NCBI GenBank assembly: GCA_039917655.1
Contig: JBDSJC010000002.1
Span: 1-17,143, forward strand
Direction of reading: 5' to 3'
From: PNKC01 sp039917655
GTDB taxonomy: Bacteria > Chloroflexota > Dehalococcoidia > Tepidiformales > Tepidiformaceae
DNA: 17,143 nt
A program made the position numbers and the translations under genes. Positions 7,709 through 14,144 of the stretch are shown piece after piece. The notes under the pieces were generated by a model. It saw nothing but the letters and a program-made list of their open reading frames with translations. It was not told where the DNA came from and made no database searches. Within the stretch, counting starts at the first letter, position 1. Every line of letters begins with the position of its first letter.

Positions 7709-8193
7709 TTCTGGGCATCCTCCGGCGACTGTTGTGAAAACAGTTCCGAGGGAGATGCGATCGCAACTGTCGGCATGGGCGGCAGCGGGGTCGTACCTTC
7801 CGGAGCCTGAGCCCCGATTGCCGACTGGACTACCTTTCTTGACCTTGGTTGACTACTCTGCCCGTATTCGTGCTTTGTAGCTGCGTCGATCTGCCGCGCC
7901 AGAGCCTGTTCCTCTGGGCTGTGAAGTTCTTTCCCCATCCCCATCCGCCCAAGTTCCTGGCCGCCCGCGACGATGCGCCAGATCACCAGTGAAGCGACAA
8001 CCACAACAACCGTTGCCGACGTGCTGTCCATCTTCCACATCGCGAGCACCGCAAGAGTACCCACTCCGGCGATTCCGACTGATGAGAGTCCCAAGAGGTT
8101 CTTTGGGGGTTTGGCAATCGGGAAGTTAGCAGTCAGATAGTCGAATGCCGTCTTGGCCCAGGTTGCCGGATTCCAGCTCATTGTGGTCAGCAT
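7705..8193 (-). CDS. Two-helix membrane protein paired with the SinR-like gene
   Basis: 162 aa from ATG 8193, with an alternative ATG at 8181 giving MSWNPATWAKT. An amphipathic N-terminal part (1-32) is followed by two helices (about 34-52 and 60-76) with a short WKMDSTS turn. Then comes a cytosolic helix with HSPEEQALARQIDAA (91-105) and a low-complexity Pro/Gln/Ser tail to residue 162. I recognise no named family. The frame is open far upstream on this strand, but that part is the shadow of the CoA-transferase gene and is not coding. The stop overlaps the start of the SinR-like gene. No good ribosome binding site precedes either ATG. The size, helical hairpin and small partner resemble two-gene effector or stress cassettes, which is inference only. 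Confidence 0.65.
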   Translation of the reverse strand: MLTTMSWNPATWAKTAFDYLTANFPIAKPPKNLLGLSSVGIAGVGTLAVLAMWKMDSTSATVVVVVASLVIWRIVAGGQELGRMGMGKELHSPEEQALARQIDAATKHEYGQSSQPRSRKVVQSAIGAQAPEGTTPLPPMPTVAIASPSELFSQQSPEDAQK

Positions 8194-8243
8194 ACGGCCC
8201 CGCGTCTGGCATACAATCCTTCGCAGACATTCCCCGTGACAAC

Positions 8244-8260
8244 TATGCCACACTGGCATA
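8244..8260. promoter_or_regulatory. Perfect palindromic operator candidate
   Basis: TATGCCA and TGGCATA form a perfect 7-bp inverted repeat with a three-base centre (CAC). It lies 51 bases before the membrane-protein ATG. A further TGGCATA half-site at 8207-8213 stands closer to the start. This layout suits a dimeric repressor that controls the two-gene cassette. Confidence 0.5.
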
Positions 8261-8390
8261 AGCAAGGAGGCCGCTCTCCACCGTGCGCTCAACCCAGGCG
8301 AGTCCCTGGCGTACTGGCCGCCCGTTAGCGTGTATTCGCCGGGCTCGGTACGGCACCCATGGGCCGTGGAAGAAGTCGAATCGTGAATCT

Positions 8391-9767
8391 CTACACCCAG
8401 CGCGCCTCCCCGCTGCCCAGCGGCGCGGTCGGCAGCGCCCAATGCGGGTTCGTCTCCGACATCTTCAGGGGTGGGCCGAGGTGCTTCATCCGGCCATGCG
8501 GGGTGTCGCGCTCCTCCATAAAGGGGGCCATTTCGCCCAGCCCGCTGGCGGCGTTGCGGTCGAGGTCCAGGCCGATGCGGTAGTACCACATGCTGGTCTG
8601 CGAAAGCGACACCCGCACCAGCCAGGAGCCGCCTTCTTCCGCCCGCCGCCGCAGCGCCATCATCGCCCCCATCGCCGCGAAGTAGCCCGTGGTGTAGTCG
8701 TTCATCGCCGCCGGGGCCAGTACCGGAGGGCCCTCTCCACCCTGCACAACAGCCACTCCCGTCGTCGCCTGCGCCAGCTGTTCCCAGCCCGGGCGCTCCA
8801 GCCACGGCCCTTCGTGTCCGAAAGCGTTCTCCGAGACGTAGATGATGCCCGGCCGAATCGCCGCCAGCTGCTCTGCCCCGAACCCGCGCCGCTCCAGCGA
8901 GCGATGCTGGAAGCCCTGCGAGAACACGTCCGCCCCGCGCACCAGTTCGCGCAGCGTCTCGGCCTCCACCGGGGCGTTGAGGTCGAGGTACGCCTGGCGC
9001 TTGCCGTGCCCGGTATCCATTTCGAACCGGTCGATTGTCGGAAGGTGGGGCGCCGCGATGTGTAGTACGTCCGCGCCGTGTTCGGCGAGCGTCCGGGCGC
9101 AAGTTGGACCCGCCAGCACGCGCGTCAGGTCGAGCACACGGACGCCGCTCAGCGGGCGTTCGGCGGCGATCAGCGGCATCACTGGCCCGTCCCCGATCTT
9201 CGTCACCTCGACCACCGGTTTCGTGCCGAGCAGTGCTCCCTGAGGATGCGCCGCCCACTCCTCCGCCGTCCGGCAGACCGCGCAACAGAGCCCCTTGGCG
9301 GCCAGCGCGTCCTCCAGCTCGAACGCTCCGCGGGTGAGGGTGGCGGCGGCGATCTGGTGGGCGGACGCGCTTTCATCCAGGCCCAACTCGGCGAGAATGC
9401 CTGCGGCGTGGGTGAAGCTGCCATGCAAGTGGATAAACCGCCCATCGCCACACTCGTAAATCGCGGTCACGGAGGGCGGCGTGCGTGGCGGCAACGGGGT
9501 TGCACCGGCCACGTCCAGCAGCATGTAGCTGTGCAGCGAGGCCGCGGCGTGGCGCACGTCCACCGACATAGACTGCGCTTTGCCGCCGCGCATCTGCCAG
9601 ATCCGGTCGGCTTCCTGCCCAACGAGCGCGAGCGCCGTGGCGGCGCCCTCGCCAAGATGAAACGGCGAGGCGAGCACGGGGTCATCCCCTTCTATATGGA
9701 CGTTGGTGCCGGGAGCCAGTTCTAGCCCGGCTCGCCTGGCCGCCTTCTCGATCGCTGTTCGTTGCAT
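8391..9767 (-). CDS. Family III CoA-transferase with shortened N-terminal domain
   Basis: 458 aa, intermediate between one and two domains. ATG 9767 is chosen over GTG 9773 because GGAGGG sits eight bases before the ATG and only two before the GTG. Residues 1-200 contain fragments of a CoA-transferase domain (SMSVDVRHAAASLHSYML near 66-83, the block that normally follows the active-site helix), so the N-terminal copy has lost its front part. A complete-looking second copy starts at LSGVRVLDLTRVLAGP (206-221) and carries the catalytic Asp357 in NDYTTGYFAAMGAMMAL. It is expected to be a cytosolic CoA-transferase of unknown substrate. It is divergent from the AbrB genes; the shared region 9768-9888 contains a TAGGAT that could be its -10. 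Confidence 0.9.
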   Translation of the reverse strand: MQRTAIEKAARRAGLELAPGTNVHIEGDDPVLASPFHLGEGAATALALVGQEADRIWQMRGGKAQSMSVDVRHAAASLHSYMLLDVAGATPLPPRTPPSVTAIYECGDGRFIHLHGSFTHAAGILAELGLDESASAHQIAAATLTRGAFELEDALAAKGLCCAVCRTAEEWAAHPQGALLGTKPVVEVTKIGDGPVMPLIAAERPLSGVRVLDLTRVLAGPTCARTLAEHGADVLHIAAPHLPTIDRFEMDTGHGKRQAYLDLNAPVEAETLRELVRGADVFSQGFQHRSLERRGFGAEQLAAIRPGIIYVSENAFGHEGPWLERPGWEQLAQATTGVAVVQGGEGPPVLAPAAMNDYTTGYFAAMGAMMALRRRAEEGGSWLVRVSLSQTSMWYYRIGLDLDRNAASGLGEMAPFMEERDTPHGRMKHLGPPLKMSETNPHWALPTAPLGSGEARWV

Positions 9768-9888
9768 GGTCACGTCCCTCCGGTTCGCTATGGTGCCCGA
9801 ATCCTACGGCGGAGCGGCCCGCACGGCGAACCAGCGAGCCACCCCGCCGCCCACCGGCGCCGGGCTTAGAAAAGCGGACACGATGACT

Positions 9889-9894
9889 TAGAAT
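9889..9894 (+). promoter_or_regulatory. Leaderless -10 element of the first AbrB gene
   Basis: TAGAAT ends exactly six bases before ATG 9901. TTAGAA lies 17 bases upstream as a poor -35. A GGAG directly touching the ATG is too close to act as a ribosome binding site. Confidence 0.5.
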
Positions 9895-9900
9895 GTGGAG

Positions 9901-10086
9901 ATGGCGCAACGCACCAACACTGTCAAAGTGTCGGCCGGTGGCAGAATCGTGATACCCGCCGCATTCCGCAAAGAGCTTGGCTTCAAACCTGACGACGATC
10001 TGCTGATCGAGTTGGAAGACGGCTGCCTCCGCCTGCGCACACGGGCCCAGGGACTCAAGCGTGCCCAAGAAATTGTCGGAAAGTAA
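9901..10086 (+). CDS. AbrB/MazE-type antitoxin, C-terminus frameshifted
   Basis: 61 aa. VKVSAGGRIVIPAAFRKELG (9-28) is the SpoVT/AbrB swapped-hairpin DNA-binding motif, followed by the LIELEDGCLRLRTRA strand pair. It should bind its own promoter as a dimer. The neighbour at 10203 has a longer tail ending DELIAERHAEAARE. Here the matching tail (DELIAERRAEAARE) exists but in the +1 frame, from about 10061 to 10198. From the RAQ codons to the GGPS/DGPS motif this copy has 49 bases against 51 in its neighbour, so a two-base loss (or equivalent) probably broke the gene. No toxin follows it. The DNA-binding part remains intact, so it could still act as a solitary repressor. Confidence 0.8.
   Translation: MAQRTNTVKVSAGGRIVIPAAFRKELGFKPDDDLLIELEDGCLRLRTRAQGLKRAQEIVGK
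9937..9975 (+). repeat. Duplicated AbrB core, copy 1 (copy 2 at 10239-10277)
   Basis: The 39-base segments at 9937-9975 and 10239-10277 agree at 34 positions, and the first 14 bases (GGTGGCAGAATCGT) are identical. This supports tandem duplication of the antitoxin gene; most differences are synonymous. Confidence 0.75.
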
Positions 10087-10198
10087 ACGGGGCGGCCCAT
10101 CGCTCGTCGATGAGCTAATCGCTGAGCGTCGGGCGGAAGCGGCCCGCGAGGACGAAGAATTTGAGCGTTGGCGAAGTGGCCGGAGTGACATAGAATAG
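10061..10198 (+). pseudogene. Out-of-frame C-terminal tail of the first AbrB gene
   Basis: A frame opening at GTG 10061 reads VPKKLSESKRGGPSLVDELI and on to ...RSGRSDIE (45 codons). Its GGPSLVDELIAERRAEAARE closely matches DGPSMADELIAERHAEAARE in the second AbrB protein, the tail that normally binds the PIN toxin. It overlaps the first AbrB frame by 26 bases in the +1 frame. It is either debris of a frameshift or, less likely, a separately started toxin-binding peptide. Its stop overlaps the promoter of the next gene. Confidence 0.6.
10168..10196 (+). promoter_or_regulatory. Promoter of the AbrB-PIN operon
   Basis: TTGGCG (10168-10173), a 17-base spacer, and TAGAAT (10191-10196) make a reasonable sigma-70-type promoter. 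The hexamer ends six bases before ATG 10203, so transcription would start at or next to the start codon. The -10 overlaps the stop of the out-of-frame tail of the preceding copy. Confidence 0.55.
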
Positions 10199-10202
10199 CG
10201 AT

Positions 10203-10457
10203 ATGGCAAAGACCATAGAATCGGTCAAACTTTCCGAAGGTGGCAGAATCGTCATCCCGGCCGCGTTTCGCAAAGAGATGGGACTCCACACCGGGGATGA
10301 AGTGGTGCTCGAACTGGAGGATTGCACCCTTCGCGTTCAATCCCGCGCTCAGCGGGTTCAGCGCGCGCTAGACAGCCTGTACGAATTGGTGAAGGACGGC
10401 CCTTCGATGGCCGATGAGCTGATCGCCGAGCGTCACGCTGAAGCTGCTCGTGAGTGA
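10203..10457 (+). CDS. AbrB/MazE-type antitoxin of a PIN toxin
   Basis: 84 aa. The SpoVT/AbrB DNA-binding segment VKLSEGGRIVIPAAFRKEMG (7-26) is followed by EVVLELEDCTLRVQSRAQRV and a helical acidic tail, DELIAERHAEAARE, expected to cover the toxin's active site. No Shine-Dalgarno precedes the ATG; a -10 TAGAAT six bases upstream points to a leaderless message. It overlaps the PIN gene by eight bases (GTG 10450, stop 10455-10457), the normal antitoxin-first arrangement, and the complex should repress its own promoter. It is a tandem duplicate of the gene at 9901. Confidence 0.9.
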   Translation: MAKTIESVKLSEGGRIVIPAAFRKEMGLHTGDEVVLELEDCTLRVQSRAQRVQRALDSLYELVKDGPSMADELIAERHAEAARE

Positions 10458-10845
10458 AGCGACGCTCGACGCATCCGCGCTGCTCGCCGTCCTTCGCCAG
10501 GAGCCGGGCGCTGACCTCGTTGCCGGGTTGCTCCGGGGCGGCGCCTGCGCCGTCAGCACCGTCAACCTCTCAGAGGTCGTCTCGAAGCTCCTTGAACGAG
10601 GCGTTGATCTCGTAACGATTCGTGGCCATTTGGCCGGGTTGCGGTTCGTTGTCCACCAGTTTGATGAGCTGGACGCATTCGACGCGGCGAGTCTTGGCCC
10701 CCTCACCCGTCATGCCGGCCTCTCCCTCGGCGACCGCGCTTGCGTCGCTCTCGCCGCCCGGCTTGGGACGCCGGTAGTGACCACCGACCGCTCCTGGACG
10801 ACGGCCAACCTTCCCGTCGAAGTCATCCTCGCACGCCCCGCGTAA
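10450..10845 (+). CDS. PIN-domain ribonuclease toxin (VapC-like)
   Basis: 131 aa from GTG 10450. The four acidic residues expected of a PIN active site are in place: Asp7 (TLDASALLAVL), Glu42 (NLSEVVSKL), Asp95 (LGDRACVALA) and Asp113 (TTDRSW). These bind Mg2+ and cut RNA, typically tRNA or rRNA in VapC toxins; the target cannot be predicted. It overlaps the AbrB antitoxin gene by eight bases, so synthesis of the two is coupled. Length and motifs are complete, so it is probably functional. Confidence 0.92.
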   Translation: MSEATLDASALLAVLRQEPGADLVAGLLRGGACAVSTVNLSEVVSKLLERGVDLVTIRGHLAGLRFVVHQFDELDAFDAASLGPLTRHAGLSLGDRACVALAARLGTPVVTTDRSWTTANLPVEVILARPA

Positions 10846-10873
10846 TCCCCCAGCGCTCGTCCAGCGCCCCCTG

Positions 10874-10879
10874 TAGACT
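10874..10879 (+). promoter_or_regulatory. Leaderless -10 element of the MFS gene
   Basis: TAGACT ends six bases before GTG 10886, the same spacing as at 9901 and 10203. No good -35 is seen. Confidence 0.4.
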
Positions 10880-10885
10880 CGGTCT

Positions 10886-12253
10886 GTGGCCGATGCCGAA
10901 GCGTTAACCGACCCTCTCCCGGCCAGCCCAGCCCGGCGGGACCGCATCTTCTACGGCTGGTGGATCGTGGTGGCGGGCGCGGGCGTTCAGCTCCTCCAGA
11001 ATGCACTTCTGGGCCAGGCATACGGCGCATATGTCGTGCTCTTGCGCAACGAATTCGGTTGGAGCACAACGTTTCTTTCCGGCGCGTCGGCCCTTCGCGA
11101 GGCCGAAACCGGAGTCACCGGTGTCTTCCAGGGCCTGCTCCTGGACCGCTTCGGGCCGCGACGCGTGGCGCGCGTGGGCGTCGTCATCCTGGCCGCCGGC
11201 TTCATGCTCTTCAGCCGCGTCCAGTCGCCCTGGCAGTTCTATGCGGCGTTTTCGGTGATGTCGATCGGTGGCTCGATGGTCGGCTACCTGACAATGACCT
11301 TCACGGTGGTTCACTGGTTCGAACGGCGGCGGGCGACGGCGATCAGCCTGACCAGCGCGGGCTTCGCCATCGGCGGGATGGTCGTCCCCGTGGTGGTCAT
11401 CTTCCTCGAAACCTTCGGCTGGCGGCCGACGGCGTTCTTCTCGGGCGTCGTGATGCTCGTGGTTGGGCTGCCGTTGACGCAGCTCCTCGTGCACCGGCCG
11501 GCAGACATGGGCCTCGCCCCTGACGGCGACCCATACGACCCGCACCTGCATTCGCACGCCAGCGCAGTGGCGGCCGCCGCGGCGAGCAACGACTTCACAC
11601 TGAAGGAAGCACTCCGCGAGCCATCGTTTTGGTGGGTCTCGTTTGGGCACGCTTCGGCGCTCTTCATCGTCTCCGCGATGAACGTGCACCTCGTCTCGGA
11701 CCTGACGCAGAGCCAGGGCTACTCGCTCGGACAGGCGTCCGCGGTGGTCTTTCTCATGACGCTGATCTTCCTCATTGGCACGGTCAGTGGCGGGATTATT
11801 GGCGACCGTGTGAACAAGCGGTTGCTGGCGGTCGGCTGCATGCTTATGCACACGATTGGGCTGTTGCTGCTCTCGCACGCGGTGAACCTCTCGATGATCG
11901 TTGGGTTTACGGTTTTCCATGGGTTGGCGTGGGGTTGGCGTGGCCCCCAGATGGCCGCTATTCGCGCCGAGTATTTTGGGCGCACCGCCTTCGGGCGCAT
12001 CCTCGGCGTCTCCAACATGGTGATCATCATCGGGACGATCGCCGGGCCGCTCATCGCCGGCTATCTGTACGACCAGACCGGCAACTACCGCCTCGGCTTC
12101 GATATCCTCGCGGGGATCGCCGCCGTAGGCTCCATCTTTTTCATCCTCGCCAAGAAGCCGCCCCCGCCCGCGCGGACACGCCAACACACTGCAATGCCAC
12201 CCGCGCCAACCATTCGCCGGGCAGAACCGGCGCGCACTGGATCTGATGCGTAG
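10886..12253 (+). CDS. MFS transporter, OFA/monocarboxylate-porter-like
   Basis: 455 aa with about 12 membrane helices. It opens with RIFYGWWIVVAGAGVQLL (21-38), the 'FYGW.iv' motif usual in oxalate/formate-antiporter-like and monocarboxylate-type MFS carriers. The loop-2 motif appears as GLLLDRFGPRRVARVG (about 83-98), and 'HWFERRRATAISL' near 144-156 sits in the loop before helix 5. A central cytosolic loop with His/Ala-rich sequence (about 215-235) separates the two six-helix halves. The C-terminus is Pro/Arg-rich and cytosolic. Uptake or exchange of small organic acids would fit the neighbouring CoA-transferases, but the substrate is inferred. GTG 10886 has no ribosome binding site but has a TAGACT six bases upstream. 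Confidence 0.9.
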   Translation: MADAEALTDPLPASPARRDRIFYGWWIVVAGAGVQLLQNALLGQAYGAYVVLLRNEFGWSTTFLSGASALREAETGVTGVFQGLLLDRFGPRRVARVGVVILAAGFMLFSRVQSPWQFYAAFSVMSIGGSMVGYLTMTFTVVHWFERRRATAISLTSAGFAIGGMVVPVVVIFLETFGWRPTAFFSGVVMLVVGLPLTQLLVHRPADMGLAPDGDPYDPHLHSHASAVAAAAASNDFTLKEALREPSFWWVSFGHASALFIVSAMNVHLVSDLTQSQGYSLGQASAVVFLMTLIFLIGTVSGGIIGDRVNKRLLAVGCMLMHTIGLLLLSHAVNLSMIVGFTVFHGLAWGWRGPQMAAIRAEYFGRTAFGRILGVSNMVIIIGTIAGPLIAGYLYDQTGNYRLGFDILAGIAAVGSIFFILAKKPPPPARTRQHTAMPPAPTIRRAEPARTGSDA

Positions 12254-12307
12254 CGGCGGATTCCTGCTAGGTTGGTGTGTACGCCATTACGCCAACGGGA
12301 GCGAACC

Positions 12308-13288
12308 ATGTCTGCAATTGTTGCCAACCAACTCGTCAAACACTTCTCACCAGAGATCAAAGCCGTCGATGGGATCGACCTCGACATCCCCGAAGGCCAG
12401 ATCTTCGGCTTTCTCGGTCAGAACGGTTCAGGCAAAACCACCACTGTGCGGATGCTAACGACGCTCCTCAGGCCAACCAGCGGGAGCGCGCGGGTAGCGG
12501 GGATCGATGTCTTCGCCGACCCGGCAGCGGTCCGCAAGAAGATCGGCGTTGCCCTCCAGGAGGTCGGCCTCGACGACCTCCAAACAGGGCGCGAGTTGCT
12601 CTCACTTCAGGCCCGGCTCTTTGGCGTTTCGACTATGGAGACGAAAAAGCGGATCGATGGCCTCCTCGAAGTCGTCTCGATGAGCGACGCCGCCGACCGT
12701 GCGATCAAAGGCTATTCGGGCGGCATGCGGCGCCGCCTGGACCTGGCCTGCGCGCTCGTCCATCGCCCCAGCGTCGTCTTCCTCGATGAACCGACCACCG
12801 GCCTCGACCCGATCACCCGCGACGCCGTCTGGCGATACGTAGGCGAACTCAACAAGCAATCGGGCGTGACCTTCTTCCTGACCACGCAGTACTTGGAAGA
12901 AGCCGACCGCCTTTGCGACGATATCGCGATCATGGACAGCGGCCGCATCGTCACTCGCGGCTCGCCTACCGAGTTGAAGGCCGAAATTGGCGCCGACGCA
13001 ATCGGCCTGACGTTCGCCGATAACGCGGTCGCCGTTGGGGCCGAAGCTCCCCTTCGCCAACTCCAGGGCGTCCATGACGTGCGCATTTCGGAGAACGAAC
13101 TGGTCCTCTATATAAGCAATGGGTCCGCCGCCGTGGCCGACGTCGTGAGGACGCTTGACGACGCGGGCCTCGCGGTCAAGCAGCTCCGCCTCACCCAGCC
13201 CACGCTCGACGACGTCTTCCTGCGCGCGACGGGCCACCACTTGACCGCCGAAGAGCAGGCGAAGAACCCCTTGAAGGCAGCCTCTTGA
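12308..13288 (+). CDS. DrrA-like ABC transporter ATP-binding protein
   Basis: 326 aa. ATG 12308 follows GGGAG at normal spacing; the upstream open frame from 12272 is not needed. Walker A GQNGSGKT at 37-44, Q-loop Gln84 (ALQEVG), signature YSGGM at 136-140 and Walker B VVFLDE at 156-161. The switch residue is Gln194 (LTTQYLEEAD), as in DrrA-type exporters, instead of the common His. A C-terminal ~100-residue domain ending with 'TLDDVFL' is also typical of the DrrA family. The protein powers the membrane partner encoded next (stop/start TGATG). Such pairs export drugs, glycolipids or other amphipathic compounds; the substrate is unknown. Confidence 0.95.
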   Translation: MSAIVANQLVKHFSPEIKAVDGIDLDIPEGQIFGFLGQNGSGKTTTVRMLTTLLRPTSGSARVAGIDVFADPAAVRKKIGVALQEVGLDDLQTGRELLSLQARLFGVSTMETKKRIDGLLEVVSMSDAADRAIKGYSGGMRRRLDLACALVHRPSVVFLDEPTTGLDPITRDAVWRYVGELNKQSGVTFFLTTQYLEEADRLCDDIAIMDSGRIVTRGSPTELKAEIGADAIGLTFADNAVAVGAEAPLRQLQGVHDVRISENELVLYISNGSAAVADVVRTLDDAGLAVKQLRLTQPTLDDVFLRATGHHLTAEEQAKNPLKAAS

Positions 13289-14049
13289 TGCGACTGATCA
13301 CCGACACCGCAATGCTCACTCGCCGCGCACTCCGCGAAACTCTCCGCCAGCCAGGCAACGAAGTGGCCAACATCTTCATCCCGCTCTTCTTTTTTGTGGT
13401 GACTGTTGGCGCCGTCGGCGAAGTAGCCCAGAACGCGTTCGGCGTGTCGGACTACAAGGGCTTCCAGCTGCCGGTCGCAATCCTCCAGGGCGCTGCCGGC
13501 GTGGCGGGCGGCTCTGGCCTGGCAATGACCACCGACATCCAGTCCGGCTACTTCGAAAAGCTCCTGCTCACGTCAACGCCGCGCTTCGCCATCGTCTTCG
13601 GGCGCATGTTCGCGGACGCAATCAAGGCGATGCTGCTCTGCGTGTTGATCATCGCCCTTGCGTTGGGCTTCGGCGCGGGCTTCGAAACGGGCCTCCCAGG
13701 GATGGCCTTGCTGGTCGTCGCGGGCGGAGCCTTCGCCCTCGCCTACTCAGGAATCGGCATGGCGATCGCGTTGAAGACTGGCAGCCCGCAGGCCGCCCAG
13801 GCGGGCTTCCTGATCTTCTTCCCCCTGCTCTTTCTCGCCCCCACGTTCGCGCCGATCGAGGTCTTCGCGAGCTGGCTCGAGGTGGTCGCGCGGGCGAACC
13901 CGGTGACCTACATCCTCGAAGGGATGCGGGCCCTGGTGATCAACGGCTGGAATACGGCTGCGTTCATCAAGATGGCCGCCTCGATCGCCGGTATCGGTGC
14001 ATTCACCTTCGCCCTCACGGCGCTGGGGATGCGCAGCCGCCAGGCGTAA
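13288..14049 (+). CDS. ABC-2 type permease (DrrB-like)
   Basis: 253 aa with about six membrane helices: near 29-47 (IFIPLFFFVVTVGAV), 58-80, 111-130 (AMLLCVLIIALALGFGAG), 135-160, 170-190 (GFLIFFPLLFLAPTFAPIE) and 225-248. The block 'PLLFLAPTFAPIEVFASWLEVVARANPVTYILEGMR' is the ABC-2 family landmark (shown by its parts: FLAPTFAP and NPVTYILEGMRAL). ATG 13288 shares one base with the ATPase TGA, so the two are coupled and form the exporter. A TTG at 13285 is also open but less likely. About 95 bases separate its stop from the next CoA-transferase. Confidence 0.93.
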   Translation: MRLITDTAMLTRRALRETLRQPGNEVANIFIPLFFFVVTVGAVGEVAQNAFGVSDYKGFQLPVAILQGAAGVAGGSGLAMTTDIQSGYFEKLLLTSTPRFAIVFGRMFADAIKAMLLCVLIIALALGFGAGFETGLPGMALLVVAGGAFALAYSGIGMAIALKTGSPQAAQAGFLIFFPLLFLAPTFAPIEVFASWLEVVARANPVTYILEGMRALVINGWNTAAFIKMAASIAGIGAFTFALTALGMRSRQA

Positions 14050-14109
14050 GCCTTACGTGCATTAGCGTAGTCATTGGCGGGCTGCACCACGTAGCATCTC
14101 CGAAACTCA

Positions 14110-14125
14110 GCCGGACTCTTCCGGC
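14110..14125 (+). promoter_or_regulatory. Hairpin ahead of the second fused CoA-transferase
   Basis: GCCGGA (14110-14115) and TCCGGC (14120-14125) form a 6-bp stem with a CTCT tetraloop, 19 bases before ATG 14145. No T-run follows. It may end the exporter transcript or shape the leader; the role is unproven. Confidence 0.3.
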
Positions 14126-14144
14126 CGCCGAAACGGGGCCCGCC

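Noticed and set aside
8194..8390. Possible tRNA or small RNA between the membrane gene and the CoA-transferase
   Set aside because: I could not form a cloverleaf or find a convincing T-loop; apart from the palindrome and half-site I see nothing definite.
8194..9285. Long minus-strand open frame continuing upstream of the membrane protein
   Set aside because: It is rich in Arg/Gly/Ala and overlaps the well-supported CoA-transferase in another frame; only the part from about 8193 downstream looks like a protein.
10904..12187. 427-aa minus-strand frame opposite the MFS gene
   Set aside because: It is His/Arg/Asp-rich, the typical antisense shadow of a membrane-protein gene in high-GC DNA.
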